From Alloprevotella sp. Lung230 (GTDB lineage Bacteria; Bacteroidota; Bacteroidia; Bacteroidales; Bacteroidaceae), in NCBI RefSeq assembly GCF_014385435.1, contig NZ_JACSUD010000001.1, forward strand, positions 434,001 through 498,000: DNA of 64,000 nucleotides. Reading direction: 5' to 3'. Within the stretch, counting starts at the first letter, position 1. Each line of letters begins with the position of its first letter. A program made the translations under genes and the position numbers. Below, one piece after another: positions 29,001 to 38,800 of the stretch. The notes beneath the pieces are model-generated. The model saw only the letters and a program-made list of their open reading frames with translations, was not told where the DNA came from and searched no databases.

Positions 29001-29984
29001 AAACTGCTTTATCCGGGCAAGAACGATTTTACACCCGATAAAAGGCAGCGTATCTTCCATGACATCAAGAACAACAACTGGGACTGCATCGTCCTTACGC
29101 ACGACCAGTTCGGTATGATACCCCAGTCGGACGAGATACAGCAAAGCATCTTGCAGGATGAGTTGGACAGCGTGGAGGAGAACTTGGAAGTGTTGCGTCA
29201 GCAGGGACACACCATTTCCCGTTCCATGGAAAAGGGACTGGTCAAGCGTCAGATGAATTTGGAGGCGAAACTTGCCGACATCAAATTCCGCATCGACAAC
29301 CGCAAGGACGATGCGGTGGATTTCAAGACGATGGGCATAGACCATCTTTTTGTGGACGAGTCGCACACGTTCAAGAACCTGATGTTCAATACCCGCCACG
29401 ACCGTGTGGCAGGATTAGGCAACAGCGAGGGAAGCCAGCGTGCACTTAACATGCTCTTTGCCATCCGCACCATTCAGGAGCGGACGGGTAGGGACTTGGG
29501 GGCAACCTTCCTTTCGGGAACGACCATCTCCAACAGCCTCACGGAGCTGTATCTGCTCTTTAAGTACCTCCGCCCGCAGGCATTGGAACAGCAGAATATC
29601 AAGACCTTCGATGCTTGGGCGGCTATCTTCGCCAAGAAGAGTATCGACTACGAGTTCTCCGTCACCAACGAGATTGTGCAGAAGGAGCGTTTCCGCTATT
29701 TCATCAAAGTACCAGAGCTGGCAGCGTTCTACGCCCAGATAACGGACTACCGGACGGCAAAGGATATCGGCATAGACCGACCCGAGAAAAACGAAATCAT
29801 GCACAATATCCCGCCAACGCCCGAACAGGAGGAGTTCATCGCCAAATTGGTGGAGTTTGCCAAGACGGGCAATGCCGAACTGTTGGGAAGAGCTCCGCTT
29901 ACGGAACGGGAGGAAAAAGCCAAGATGCTGATTGCAACGGACATGGCCCGCAAAAGATTCAAGAAATCTGTATCTTTCAGATAA
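26070..29984 (+). pseudogene. Giant N6-methylase/SNF2-like helicase, 5' part, interrupted
   Basis: A 1304-residue N-terminal portion. Methylase motif [10 protein letters not shown] is near residue 131 and a degenerate catalytic motif SNIPFGD (NIPF in place of NPPY) near 196. A low-complexity linker spans about 390-480. The helicase domain has GAGKT near 930 and a DEAH-like VDESH near 1094. After IATDMARK the reading diverges (RFKKSVSFR) and stops, because a 14-kb element is inserted. The rest of the protein resumes at 43935. The uninterrupted protein would have about 1,830 residues and is a conserved CTn gene of unproven function. Confidence 0.9.
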
Positions 29985-30207
29985 TCAATAAAATAAGAAT
30001 GAATAAAGGGTAAATGGGTTACGAGATGGAAACGAGCGAGTTTCTTTCCCTTTCTTTATTCTGCATTGCCTCAAAGAACACTTAAATCTTATAATGCAAA
30101 GATAATCATTTTCCGATGAAATACAATTCTAAAACAAGAATTTTATACGAAAAAACAATTACTTTAAATATGTTTGTAGAGACAACCTTAAAAGTGTATC
30201 TTTGCAC

Positions 30208-30474
30208 GCCAGCATCCGCACTTGCACATTTGTATCAATCGCATTGGCAATGACGGCAAGACCATCAGCGACCGCAATGAGAAATACCGCTCAACAAAGA
30301 TTTGCCGAGAACTGACCGAGCGTTATGGTTTACACTTGGGGAAGGGAAGAAGGCTGTAAATCGCCACCGACTGCGAGGAGAAGACAAGTTTCGCTATGAG
30401 ATATTCGATGCCATCAAGGCAGTGTTGCCCCAATCGAAAAATTGGAAAGACTTTGTCGCAGGCTTAAATGACGA
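30208..30474 (+). pseudogene. Relaxase fragment (different MobB-type family)
   Basis: A translation beginning QHPHLHICINRIGNDGKTIS continues to RYGLHLGKG, then in another frame AVNRHRLRGEDKFRYEIFDA. This is the histidine-triad core and following region of a Bacteroidetes relaxase unlike the two mobB genes in this window. Both ends are missing, and a single-base shift lies near 30345. It joins directly to another gene remnant at 30477, so a deletion fused two degraded genes. Confidence 0.7.
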
Positions 30475-30476
30475 CA

Positions 30477-30596
30477 GGGCAATGGAATTTCTACTACGTA
30501 TTCAAGGTCCTGCTTTACCTCATAGGTGGTTTCTTTACGGCTCCTTTTGTTGTCCTTTGGACAGCGTATAAGTTCATAAGAGTACTTCGCCGATAG
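30477..30596 (+). pseudogene. Remnant of the B-box membrane-protein gene (last 39 codons)
   Basis: The frame reads GQWNFYYVFKVLLYLIGGFF, TAPFVVLWTAYKFI, RVLRR, then TAG. This closely matches the C-terminus of the protein at 10388-10831 (GQWIVYYIFKLLLFVVIGIF, TAPFTCLWTVFRVIKAFR). The downstream TTCTCCAAC hairpin region is also partly conserved. It is a decayed paralogue left by a second mob module. Confidence 0.8.
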
Positions 30597-30752
30597 AAGA
30601 TTCTCCAACCTTTAGTTAGAGAATTTGCTAACTCTTTTTTGAAGAGGCTTGAAGAACTTGTGTAACCAATAGCGGCTTTGTATATGCAATGTGTGTCAAA
30701 CCCTTAAATATACATAAAGCATTTTAATATGCTGCACAATGTACTGCGGTTT

Positions 30753-30784
30753 CTTGGAGGGATTATAAACTTTTCCTATATTTG
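30753..30784 (+). promoter_or_regulatory. Promoter of the lipoprotein/protease operon
   Basis: A -33-like CTTG (30753-30756), a 20-base spacer, and the -7 box TATATTTG (30777-30784), 30 bases before the ATG at 30815. Confidence 0.55.
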
Positions 30785-30814
30785 CCAAAGTAACAAATAT
30801 TCAATTCGCATTTT

Positions 30815-32260
30815 ATGAATAAAATAGCTCTATTATCAATTCCCTTTTGTGTGATTTTGCTTTTTGCGTGCAACAACGAAGACCTCTCTCCAGAGATATT
30901 AGGTTCTTCAATAGAAAGTAATCACAAACGTCAAGAGCTTTACATTCCTTATGCTGACTCTGTTGAATTAAAGGAATTAGCTCAGAATAAAAAAGTTCTT
31001 GATTTTGAATTAGCGAGAAAAATCACCTTGTTAGAGATGAATGAAACGGGATTTGTCCAAGATATGGCCTGGAACGGCTATCATTTAGCACCAAATCCTG
31101 TAGTAATATACAATTTGGAATCTTGGCCGAAGTTTTATGATTTTATTGCATTTGACTCGGAAAACAATGCTATAGGTACAATACGTGTCAATGCCAACCG
31201 AAAAAACAGTAGTGTCATAAACGGAGTGTACTCCAGCGTTTTTGATTATAATGAGTTCTTAACAAAATCCAATGCTTCCAACCCTTCCATTTTTATGGAT
31301 TGGAAAGGGGAACAATTTGTAGGAGTCAGGTCAAAGGCTGGTAAAGCACCCAAGCAAATTATATCAGTTGATAATGGGACTCCTGTACTCATGGAAAATA
31401 TGAGAGAATTAGAAGGTGAGGAGATTATCCAGCACATGGAAACTCACATACTTCCAACATTAATACCTGATCAACGTGCTTTTGAAAAAGTACCAGATTA
31501 TATGGTGGCAGACGAAGAACTTAATAAAGAGATCGAATATGGAAAAAATATGACTGTGGAGGCGTTAAAAGACTCTATGGAAGTCAGCTTAGCAAGAACA
31601 GAAGAAGAAGCTAAAGCATATTGGAATACTTTAAGTGCTTATGAACAAGAACTCTTAGAGACAAGCGATGAAGAACTTAATAATGAAGGTAAATTTTTTG
31701 GACGATTGTTTAGAAGAATCTTTAGTCGTACCGATGAAAGTTTAAAATGGATTGATAAGTATGATGACAGAAAGTATTCTTACAGAAGAGGTGGTGCATG
31801 TGGTCCTTGGGTTTGTGGATATATCCTTTATGTGAATCAAGGCAAAGATAAATATGATTTCTTTTATAATAATGCTTCTTCATTTGGAGAGTTTGGTATT
31901 TTAAATTTTGCTTTGCGTCTTTTCGGAAGACCGATGACTCCGGGAGAAATGGGGTGGACAATGCCTATTGCTTCCAATGGGAAAATATGGATTAATCCAG
32001 CTCTGTGCTTTGCAGATCTTTTTGCATATGACCAAATAAAGCATTATAAGAAACCTGCAATCAGATTGTGTGGTTCTGGTGGGCAATTACATTGGACTTT
32101 AGCTTATGGTGCAAAACAGACTGGTTCTTGGTTCTGGAGAAACTATTATTTCCTTCAGATAGATAATGGTGCAAAAGTAGGCGTGCCAGGAGACAAGAAG
32201 AATGGCGGCAACTATACAAAGGTTGATTGGTGGAATCCTTGGTTAATGGTTTGGGATTAA
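30815..32260 (+). CDS. Lipoprotein with papain-like cysteine-protease domain
   Basis: A 481-residue lipoprotein with lipobox LLFAC (Cys19). The N-terminal 300 residues have no family I recognise. The C-terminal part carries GGACGPWVCGY with candidate nucleophile Cys329, LHWTLAYGAK with His426, and FLQIDNGAK with Asp450/Asn451. This is the order and spacing of C39/papain-like thiol peptidases. It is the first gene of an AT-rich operon whose third gene is a clostripain-type protease. The region 170-300 could be a propeptide; that and the protease activity are inference. Confidence 0.6.
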   Translation: MNKIALLSIPFCVILLFACNNEDLSPEILGSSIESNHKRQELYIPYADSVELKELAQNKKVLDFELARKITLLEMNETGFVQDMAWNGYHLAPNPVVIYNLESWPKFYDFIAFDSENNAIGTIRVNANRKNSSVINGVYSSVFDYNEFLTKSNASNPSIFMDWKGEQFVGVRSKAGKAPKQIISVDNGTPVLMENMRELEGEEIIQHMETHILPTLIPDQRAFEKVPDYMVADEELNKEIEYGKNMTVEALKDSMEVSLARTEEEAKAYWNTLSAYEQELLETSDEELNNEGKFFGRLFRRIFSRTDESLKWIDKYDDRKYSYRRGGACGPWVCGYILYVNQGKDKYDFFYNNASSFGEFGILNFALRLFGRPMTPGEMGWTMPIASNGKIWINPALCFADLFAYDQIKHYKKPAIRLCGSGGQLHWTLAYGAKQTGSWFWRNYYFLQIDNGAKVGVPGDKKNGGNYTKVDWWNPWLMVWD

Positions 32261-32277
32261 TTTAAAGATGTAACAAA

Positions 32278-33189
32278 ATGAAGAAGATCTACTCTTTACA
32301 ATTGTATGTTTGGCTTTTTCTTACAATATTGTTTTCACAATGTACAAAGGTTGATTTAGAGGAGGGAGTACGCAAAACAACTATTCTTCGGCATAATTAT
32401 ATTGCAATAACCACAAAAGATGATATTCCCGGAGAAGTGGAAGTGCATTATAGTATATTGGGCAATAATGGTCAAAACGAAGTCAAAACAGAGAGGCTTT
32501 CTACTCCTTGCGTGATTGGTGGAGAGAACGTCTTGGTCGCCTATGACAGTATTGTTGGTACACATTCGGGGAAAAGCGTTTTTAGCCAGCTTATCATGAA
32601 AAGAGACTATCAAGAAAACGGAGCAGATTTTCTTTCAATCAAAAACTTGTCTTCGACCGTCCTTGAGTATGCTGTAATCGGTAACCAACCTCTTGTGTTC
32701 CATAACTCTGCGGATTTAAAAGAGTACCATAATTTCACCAATTTAAATGAGATAGATAAGACCAAGGTTGTAAAAGAAAGTCCAACTCCTATTAATTCAG
32801 AGGGTATTCCTGTTTTATATTTACTAAAGCCTGGACTTTCTAAAATTAACCAGTACTATATTTTGCTAAGTATTGGAGATTGTGTGAATGGGGAGCTTAC
32901 AACCGTAGAAAGTACCTATGCTAAGAATATTGGCATTAAACCTACACAGTATACTATTAGAGAAATAATGAATTTCTACAAAGAGGAATATAGCCATGGC
33001 AAAACCCTATTTGCAGACTACAACGACTATGATTTAAAATGTCAAAAGTACAAAGGTCTAGCTCGTTTAGACATAAAATTTTATGGAGAAATACAACCTG
33101 AGTCTTTTGTAAGGAACTCCGGACAGATTTGGTTTATTAATACAACTTCGGGAATGAAGGGAATTGACACCTTTAAGATATTTCAATAG
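32278..33189 (+). CDS. Lipoprotein of unknown function
   Basis: A 303-residue protein with signal peptide and lipobox LFSQC (Cys22). The body is predicted mostly beta-strand with no motif I recognise. It lies between the two protease-like genes with 17-base and 2-base gaps, so it is co-expressed with them. It may be a substrate, an inhibitor or a surface partner; the sequence does not decide. Confidence 0.7.
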   Translation: MKKIYSLQLYVWLFLTILFSQCTKVDLEEGVRKTTILRHNYIAITTKDDIPGEVEVHYSILGNNGQNEVKTERLSTPCVIGGENVLVAYDSIVGTHSGKSVFSQLIMKRDYQENGADFLSIKNLSSTVLEYAVIGNQPLVFHNSADLKEYHNFTNLNEIDKTKVVKESPTPINSEGIPVLYLLKPGLSKINQYYILLSIGDCVNGELTTVESTYAKNIGIKPTQYTIREIMNFYKEEYSHGKTLFADYNDYDLKCQKYKGLARLDIKFYGEIQPESFVRNSGQIWFINTTSGMKGIDTFKIFQ

Positions 33190-33191
33190 GA

Positions 33192-34406
33192 ATGATACAC
33201 ACTAAATTTATGTTATGCTGTCTTTTGTCAGTGCTATTATTGAGTTGCTCTGAAGATGATGACATAGTTAGGCATTCCGAGAAAAACGCTATATTCGTTT
33301 ATATGGCTGCAGATAATGACTTGGATTACTTTGCAATACAAAACATCAATCAGATGGAGAGGGGTTTTTCTGAAAATCAAATTAGTAATGGGGTTTATGT
33401 TTATGTAGACAGGGTAAAGAATCGCAAAACCTCTCACCCATGCCTATATAAAGTAAAGGCAGACAATACAGATTTAATAGTTTCCGAGATAATCAAAACC
33501 TATCCTGAACAAAACTCGTCAAGTGCAGATGTTTTTGTAAGTGCTTTAAAAGACGCAATAGCCTTTTCAAGAAAAGCCAATGAGCAAATTAAAGGTATTG
33601 TACTTTGGTCTCATGGGAGTGCTTGGCTCCCAAAATCAGAAATTTTAAATTCTAAACGTGCTTCAACTTCATCAACTCGTTCCTTTGGGATTGATATAAC
33701 CACAGAGGAACCCCAAGAACCTTACGAAATGGATATTAGGGAGTTAGCAGAGAGACTGCGTCCTTTTCATTATGATTTTTTGGTATTTGACGCTTGCTTT
33801 ATGTCATCAATAGAAGTTTTATATGAGATGAGAAACAGTTTTGATTACATTGTATCCTCGCCTACGGAAGTCCTTGCTACAGGATTTCCTTACAAAGAAA
33901 TCCTACCTGAATTATTAAGCAATAGTCCAAATTACAGTGAAATTGTAGAAAAATATATTGCTCAATATAACGAAAAGAAAGGTGTCCTAAAGTCAGCGTC
34001 TATGACTGTTGTAAAGACATCTGTTTTAAAATCTTTTTCAGAGTCTTTAAAGGAATTGATAAACCATGATGTTACAGTTCCCGATATAAGCACTATTCTA
34101 CAATACGATCAAGAAGCAACATCTTGGCTGTTTGATATTGGAGGTTTTGTTTCTCTCTTTAAAAACTCCGAACGAAAGGAATTAGTAATAAAACTTCTAT
34201 CTGATATGACATTATCATATAATCATACAGATATGTTTTACGGTAAAATCCCTTTAAATGGCAGTTCAGGAATTAGCATTTATATTCCCAATAATCATAA
34301 AGATAGAAAATATGAGCATGAATTTTACAAAACACTATCTTGGTATAAAGATGTTAGTTGTGACAGTTATTTTTGGAACAATTATAATACTGGTATCTTG
34401 CAATAA
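33192..34406 (+). CDS. Clostripain-family (C11) cysteine-protease lipoprotein
   Basis: A 404-residue lipoprotein with lipobox LLLSC (Cys19). The C11 core is clear: VYMAADNDLDYFAIQNINQM near residue 36, catalytic His141 in VLWSHGSAW, and catalytic Cys202 in FDACFMSSIEVLYEMR. Clostripain-type enzymes cleave after arginine or lysine, and the Bacteroides relative fragipain activates a secreted toxin. Here the enzyme would face the periplasm or cell surface and might process the neighbouring lipoproteins, which is inference. AT-rich relative to the chromosome. Confidence 0.88.
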   Translation: MIHTKFMLCCLLSVLLLSCSEDDDIVRHSEKNAIFVYMAADNDLDYFAIQNINQMERGFSENQISNGVYVYVDRVKNRKTSHPCLYKVKADNTDLIVSEIIKTYPEQNSSSADVFVSALKDAIAFSRKANEQIKGIVLWSHGSAWLPKSEILNSKRASTSSTRSFGIDITTEEPQEPYEMDIRELAERLRPFHYDFLVFDACFMSSIEVLYEMRNSFDYIVSSPTEVLATGFPYKEILPELLSNSPNYSEIVEKYIAQYNEKKGVLKSASMTVVKTSVLKSFSESLKELINHDVTVPDISTILQYDQEATSWLFDIGGFVSLFKNSERKELVIKLLSDMTLSYNHTDMFYGKIPLNGSSGISIYIPNNHKDRKYEHEFYKTLSWYKDVSCDSYFWNNYNTGILQ

Positions 34407-34677
34407 AGAAGATATTTACCCTGAATATTACACGCTATTAGTTGAGAATAAGTATTTTGAACCAATTGATTCCATTGCAATTGATAATCAAACAGAACAT
34501 ACTGGTATAGAGGTGAATAATATTATTGTCTGTAAAGAACAGATTACACGTACTATTCACGAGTTAATCTGCTACACACACTCAAATCTGAGATTAAAAA
34601 TACAGTTCAAAGCAATTAGCAATAAAAAACAGATTATAGCAACAATACATTCTGATGGTTCCATTTCGTTAAGATGA
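34351..34677 (+). CDS. Small lipoprotein, last gene of protease operon
   Basis: A 108-residue protein. The start is placed at the ATG at 34351 because it gives a good lipoprotein signal, MLVVTVIFGTIIILVSC; longer starts would put non-signal sequence in front. It overlaps the C11 protease gene by 56 bases in another frame. The mature part is small and beta-rich with no known motif. Its size and position suit a protease inhibitor or immunity-like partner, but this is only a suggestion. Confidence 0.55.
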   Translation: MLVVTVIFGTIIILVSCNKEDIYPEYYTLLVENKYFEPIDSIAIDNQTEHTGIEVNNIIVCKEQITRTIHELICYTHSNLRLKIQFKAISNKKQIIATIHSDGSISLR

Positions 34678-34704
34678 TTCTTTCGTGTAAGAACAAACTG
34701 GTAA

Positions 34705-35390
34705 ATAACGTGAGTTCGACGAATTCAAAACAATGCAAATTGTGTATCAATGGTTCTTTGTACATTGATGCACGGCTTCTTTGGAAATAGACAATAGGCT
34801 GCAATTGCCCCTAATAAATTGACGATGAAATTGTCAAAGCATCTATGTCTGGAGTGTTCCACTTGCGCAATGTTCTTAAGTTCATCATTCACAGTTTCTA
34901 TAATGGCTCTTTTTTTGAGTAAAAGTCTGTCTGAAACACTCATTAAAGCTCCTTTCATGTTACTCTTTAATTTGGTAATAAGCTGTATTCCGTCAACGAA
35001 AAGCCTTTGAAAAAGATTCTTGCCGATGTAACCCTTGTCACCGAATAGCTTACCATATATAAAATCTATGAATGCTTTGTACTCCAAAGGCTTACGGTCA
35101 TCAATATCTCCTGGCGTTATCATAAAGTTGAGAAGTTCTCCTTTCTCATTGCAAATCAAATGCAACTTGAAGCCAAAGAACCAACCCATAGAGCATTTTC
35201 CTCTTTGAGCTATGCCTTTGAAAACCTTGTGAATATGTATTCTTTGGTTTTTGCACACACGCAGTGGTGTACTGTCAACAAAGCTTTATACCCGTGCATT
35301 TACCCAGCAGGACCTTCTTGATAAACAAGATTAAGGGTACAGCTACCTCCCTTTCCAATTCTACTAAACGGTTATAAGAAACAACTTTGC
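34705..35390 (-). pseudogene. IS982-family transposase remnant
   Basis: The 3' two-thirds of a transposase are present: VVSYNRLVELEREVAVPLIL, VLLGKCTGI, then after a one-base insertion near 35285 VDSTPLRVCKNQRIHIHKVF, GWFFGFKLHLICNEKGELLN, GDKGYIG, and ETVNDELKNIAQVEHSRHR. This D...D...E pattern with FVDSTPLRVCKN is typical of IS982. The N-terminal third is missing, replaced by group II intron sequence. The outer end probably lies near ACGTGAGTTCGACGAATT at 34709. Non-functional. Confidence 0.8.
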
Positions 35391-36139
35391 CATACTTACC
35401 ATCTTTCTGAGCTTTTACAATACGCGCCTGAAGCTTCTTGACCGCCTCCTCTGCTTTATTCCAGTCTATACTGGTCCAACTTTGGTTTCAGAAGGCGCAC
35501 ACTTAATATTTCTATTTTCGTTCATTTGCTTTCCTCCTTTAAGAAGTTCTTTAAGTTATCTTGTAAAAGAATTACCGAGTGGAAGTCTGCCCACTTTCGT
35601 GTTGGATGATGTTGTCTGTGCCACACGTGGCATCGGCTCAATCCGTATCCGTTCCATTACAGAACGGCATTCGCTTTTTCCACAATCTCATACCTACATA
35701 TCCCTTGCGGTCGGCTTACCCTTTGTGGGAGATGTATAGGCTTACCGAGTTCCATGTAGATGCCAAACCAATGGGTTAGGTTCTGTCTCTCAGCCGGCGG
35801 TTCTGATATTCGTGCATCCCCAAAATTCACAGGAATGTCCAACCGCTTTACCTTTTGGTTCAAACCTGTCAGCGTTGTTTGGCTTGTTCGACTTAACGAC
35901 CTTTAAATGACAGTTCGCTTGCGCTAACCATACTATTGAGCCAAGCCCCCAGACCGCATAACGCTTGCTGTCGTTGAAATCCTCTCACGGTTCATCCTTC
36001 CCCTTTCGGGAGGGTTACCTTTTCAGAGCAGCTTAGCACAACAGATATTACACCTGCTCTTAGGCTACTATTGACGAAACAATAGGTTTAATCAGAGGAT
36101 TACTCTGTTAAACAGCCATCTACATGACTTTCTCGTCAC
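35391..36139 (-). mobile_element. 5' fragment of a group II intron with truncated maturase start
   Basis: On the minus strand the mobC-like frame stops after YDYKF at 36142, and sequence beginning GTGACGAGAAAGTC follows. About 600 bases of structured GC-mixed sequence lead to a strong ribosome-binding site (AAAGGAGG) and ATG at 35525. The encoded start MNENRNIKCAPSETK, then after a frame change DWNKAEEAVKKLQARIVKAQ, matches the N-terminus of group II intron reverse transcriptases. The rest of the intron is lost at the junction with the IS982 remnant. Confidence 0.6.
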
Positions 36140-36141
36140 CC

Positions 36142-36859
36142 GAACTTGTAGTCGTAGATATACATGGCAAAGCCTTTCTCAATCTGTTGCTTGATATAGT
36201 TGTTCACAATAGCGTACGACTTACCCGACCCCGGTGTACCGAAGCACCATCGAGGCACGGAAAGGATTGACTACATTTATCCAGCCGTTGTTCCACTTCT
36301 TTTTGTAGTAAAATCGTGTGGGCAGATTGACGGAGTACTCATTCTCCATCAATCTTGTTTCCTGCATGAAACTCTCATTCTCCGTATTGAAAACATCGTC
36401 CATCAGATTGTTTTTAAGCAGTCGGCTCATCCATACGCCACCCATCAGCAGGCAGATATAGCCAACGGAAAGCGTGAAGATGTAGAGCGAAGCTGCCCCG
36501 ATCTTACCGATGGGCAATACCAATAGCCACCAGTTGAGAAAGAAAAAGACAAAGCCTGAGAAAAGCACCGTCCAAATCCTTGTCCATGTGATTTTCTCTT
36601 CTTTCACGCCTTTCGTTCCTAAACATGAAAGAGCAAGAAATACCACACAAAAAAGTTTCGTCCAAAGGATGGACGAGAACAATCCCGTGGTGCGCTGGAA
36701 GTTCATCAATATCTTGTCGATGATACCGAGCGTGAAGTGCCACTTTTGAAACGCCTCATAGCAGAACCAATAACAGTTAATCAAGAGGAATATCACCGAT
36801 ATGCCCCGCATAAAGTCCATTACTTTTCCCAATGCCCTTAAATCATCTTCTTGTGCCAT
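36142..36859 (-). pseudogene. mobC: Second MobC coupling protein, frameshifted and cut by the intron
   Basis: It encodes the four-segment membrane domain and ENEYSVNLPTRFYYKKKWNN, closely similar to the first mobC. The frame breaks at 36244-36247 (VLRYTGVG in place of VLGTPGSGKS, one extra base). The adjoining frame continues GTPGSGKSYAIVNNYIKQQ, EKGFAMYIYDYKF and is then interrupted by group II intron sequence. The ATPase domain beyond Walker A is missing, so this copy cannot act. Confidence 0.85.
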
Positions 36860-36943
36860 AATCGTATTGCTTCTATATTTGTTGTATTATCGTTATTTGA
36901 ATTGTATTTGAATGTTGTTCAAACAAAGTTTGAAATACCTTAC

Positions 36944-38225
36944 CTATCTTTTCCTCCGTCTGAGGTTGACTTTGCTTTGCTTGCGGAGCTTACGCTGCCA
37001 CGCCGCCTCCTTCCAATCATCGTTGCCCGTAGACAGGAAAGAACCATCTGCCATATCCTCGATTAGTTCATCGATGAGATTGTCGGCGTTCTCCGTATCT
37101 GATTGCAAGGGTTGAACGGTTGGCGATGCTTCTAAACGAACAAACGGATTGCCATACAGCGTTTCATCCAAGAATGAGTTGTGCGTAGGATTGGAGAAAT
37201 AGGTATTAAATATATTGGCGGCATATCCCTTACCTAATCGAGAACCATTGAGCTCAATGCCCACTTTATCGTCAATGAATGTGATGCCATAGATACACCC
37301 ACCCTCATTCTTTCGGATTACCACCCGCAAGCCTTGTTCTTCCAATCTGCTCTGCAGGTCTTTCTCTGTTTGAGGAGAGGTGTGCATAGCTTGTAACACC
37401 TTGTTCCTGAGGATTGGTAGCAGTGGCTTGATTCCTTGCTTGGATTTCTGCATCCTTTTCTGTACAGCAGCAATAACCTACACCACGACCGATGTCCGAG
37501 GCGTTAATGGATGTGCTTATTTTGTAGCTCTTGTCGTCAGTCGGAACATAGACCAGCCCGTCATACTTCTTTCCTCGGAACTCCGTCTTGACTTCCTCTA
37601 CGGTAAGGTTGTATGCAGAAAGGATGGCGTTCAGCTCACCCAAGGAGCAAAAATGATAATGTTTCAATACCATTCGGACAACATTTGACACTTGCTCCTT
37701 GATATTTCTTTGGGTGGTATCAATCTTGGGCATTTCTTTCATCGCTTTGTCAGTAACCTTTGAACTTGGAATGAGACCAAATTTTCTTTCCAAGGCATCG
37801 GTAATCTTCTTGCTCTGCCGTTTCTCGAACTTATCGTTAATCTTCCGTCCACGATAGTCCACCCGAAGTGATACGATGTGTATATGCTCACGGGCAATGT
37901 CGTTGTGTTTGAATACGATATAAGGTTGATTGCCGTAGCCGAGTGCCTCCATATACTCCTTGGCAATTTGCATGAGTGTTTCATCTGAGAGCTTCTCGTC
38001 CGGGTGCGGATTGAGCGAACAATGGAATACTGTCTTCTTCGTTCGGTATTTTTCCAGTATCAAAGCCTGCATGTCGGCCAACACATCCTCCATCGTATAA
38101 CGCCCTTCCTTGCTCTGATACAATTCAGCGGCAAGAAGAATATTCGCTTCTCCTTTTTCCACCTTTTTGAAGTTGTAGCCGAGTGCTCTTCCGAGGTTCT
38201 CCGTTGCTGAAATTTTTGCTATCAT
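36944..38225 (-). pseudogene. mobB: Second MobB relaxase, frameshifted near 37468
   Basis: It starts MIAKISATENLGRALGYNFK (ATG at 38225). The relaxase core is intact: HCSLNPHP, FKHNDIAREHIHIVSLRVD, GRKINDKFEKRQ. After DIGRGVGY the frame diverges; the adjoining frame continues AAVQKRMQKSKQGI and ends with GLRVVIRKNEGG, YGITFIDDKVGIELNGSRLG. One extra T near 37468-37472 explains the break. The N-terminal catalytic domain is complete, as in the first mobB, and the C-terminal domain is detached in both. Confidence 0.85.
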
Positions 38226-38241
38226 TTTTCTAACTAAATTC

Positions 38242-38661
38242 TCAATACTTCTTCTTTCTATAATCAATAGTTAGATTGATAGCCTGCTCTTGCAAGGCAA
38301 TGATTTGAGCCGACAGTTTTTCTAACTTTTCAAGCAGAATCTGTGCGATCTTGACCGAATGATAGCTGTTGATGGCACGCACGGTTTGGTTATACAGTAC
38401 ACCAATCTTATGGATTTGCGCCGTCAGTTCGGAGAGTTTTCGATAGTATTCCACGGCGGATTTATCCACAGTGATGACCTTAAAACTCTCCCCAAGAATG
38501 CGACCACGCACGAAATCCGATTTAGTTTCTGCCCCTGATTTCTGGAATAAATCAATCGCCCTTTGCTGGTCTTTCGGGTTGGGCAGGCGTACATGCCAGT
38601 TGTCCCAACGGGGCTTTTCTGCTTGTTTCGGTTCTAAGCTATGTTTCGTTTCCTTTTCCAT
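38242..38661 (-). CDS. mobA: Second MobA, relaxosome accessory protein
   Basis: A 139-residue basic protein with a VRLPNPKDQQRAIDLFQKSG segment and a helical C-terminus. It aligns with the first MobA through FVRGRILGESFKVITVDKSA and IGVLYNQTVRAIN. It lies 16 bases upstream of the second relaxase and would dock it at oriT. Intact, unlike its two downstream partners. Confidence 0.85.
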   Translation of the reverse strand: MEKETKHSLEPKQAEKPRWDNWHVRLPNPKDQQRAIDLFQKSGAETKSDFVRGRILGESFKVITVDKSAVEYYRKLSELTAQIHKIGVLYNQTVRAINSYHSVKIAQILLEKLEKLSAQIIALQEQAINLTIDYRKKKY

Positions 38662-38800
38662 TTCCGTTTTGGCTTTTAATTACGACTTTGGAGTAATTCA
38701 TCTCCCCCTCGGGGCAAGGGTCTTTGTGGTACAAACAGCGGTTTGTGTTACAAAGACACACCTTGCTGATGTAGAAAATGGAATTATAAGCCCATACCGT

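Noticed and set aside
30197-30206. GTATCTTTGC as an attachment core of another element
   Set aside because: It matches the core consensus, but the same bases make an ordinary -7 promoter box and no partner copy was found.
30302-30571. An 89-codon plus-strand frame as a gene
   Set aside because: Its middle is part of a frameshifted relaxase remnant and its end is out of frame with the B-box gene remnant; it is a chance join.
35482-35863. Small open frames in the intron region
   Set aside because: They lie within the structured RNA part of the group II intron fragment and show no family features.
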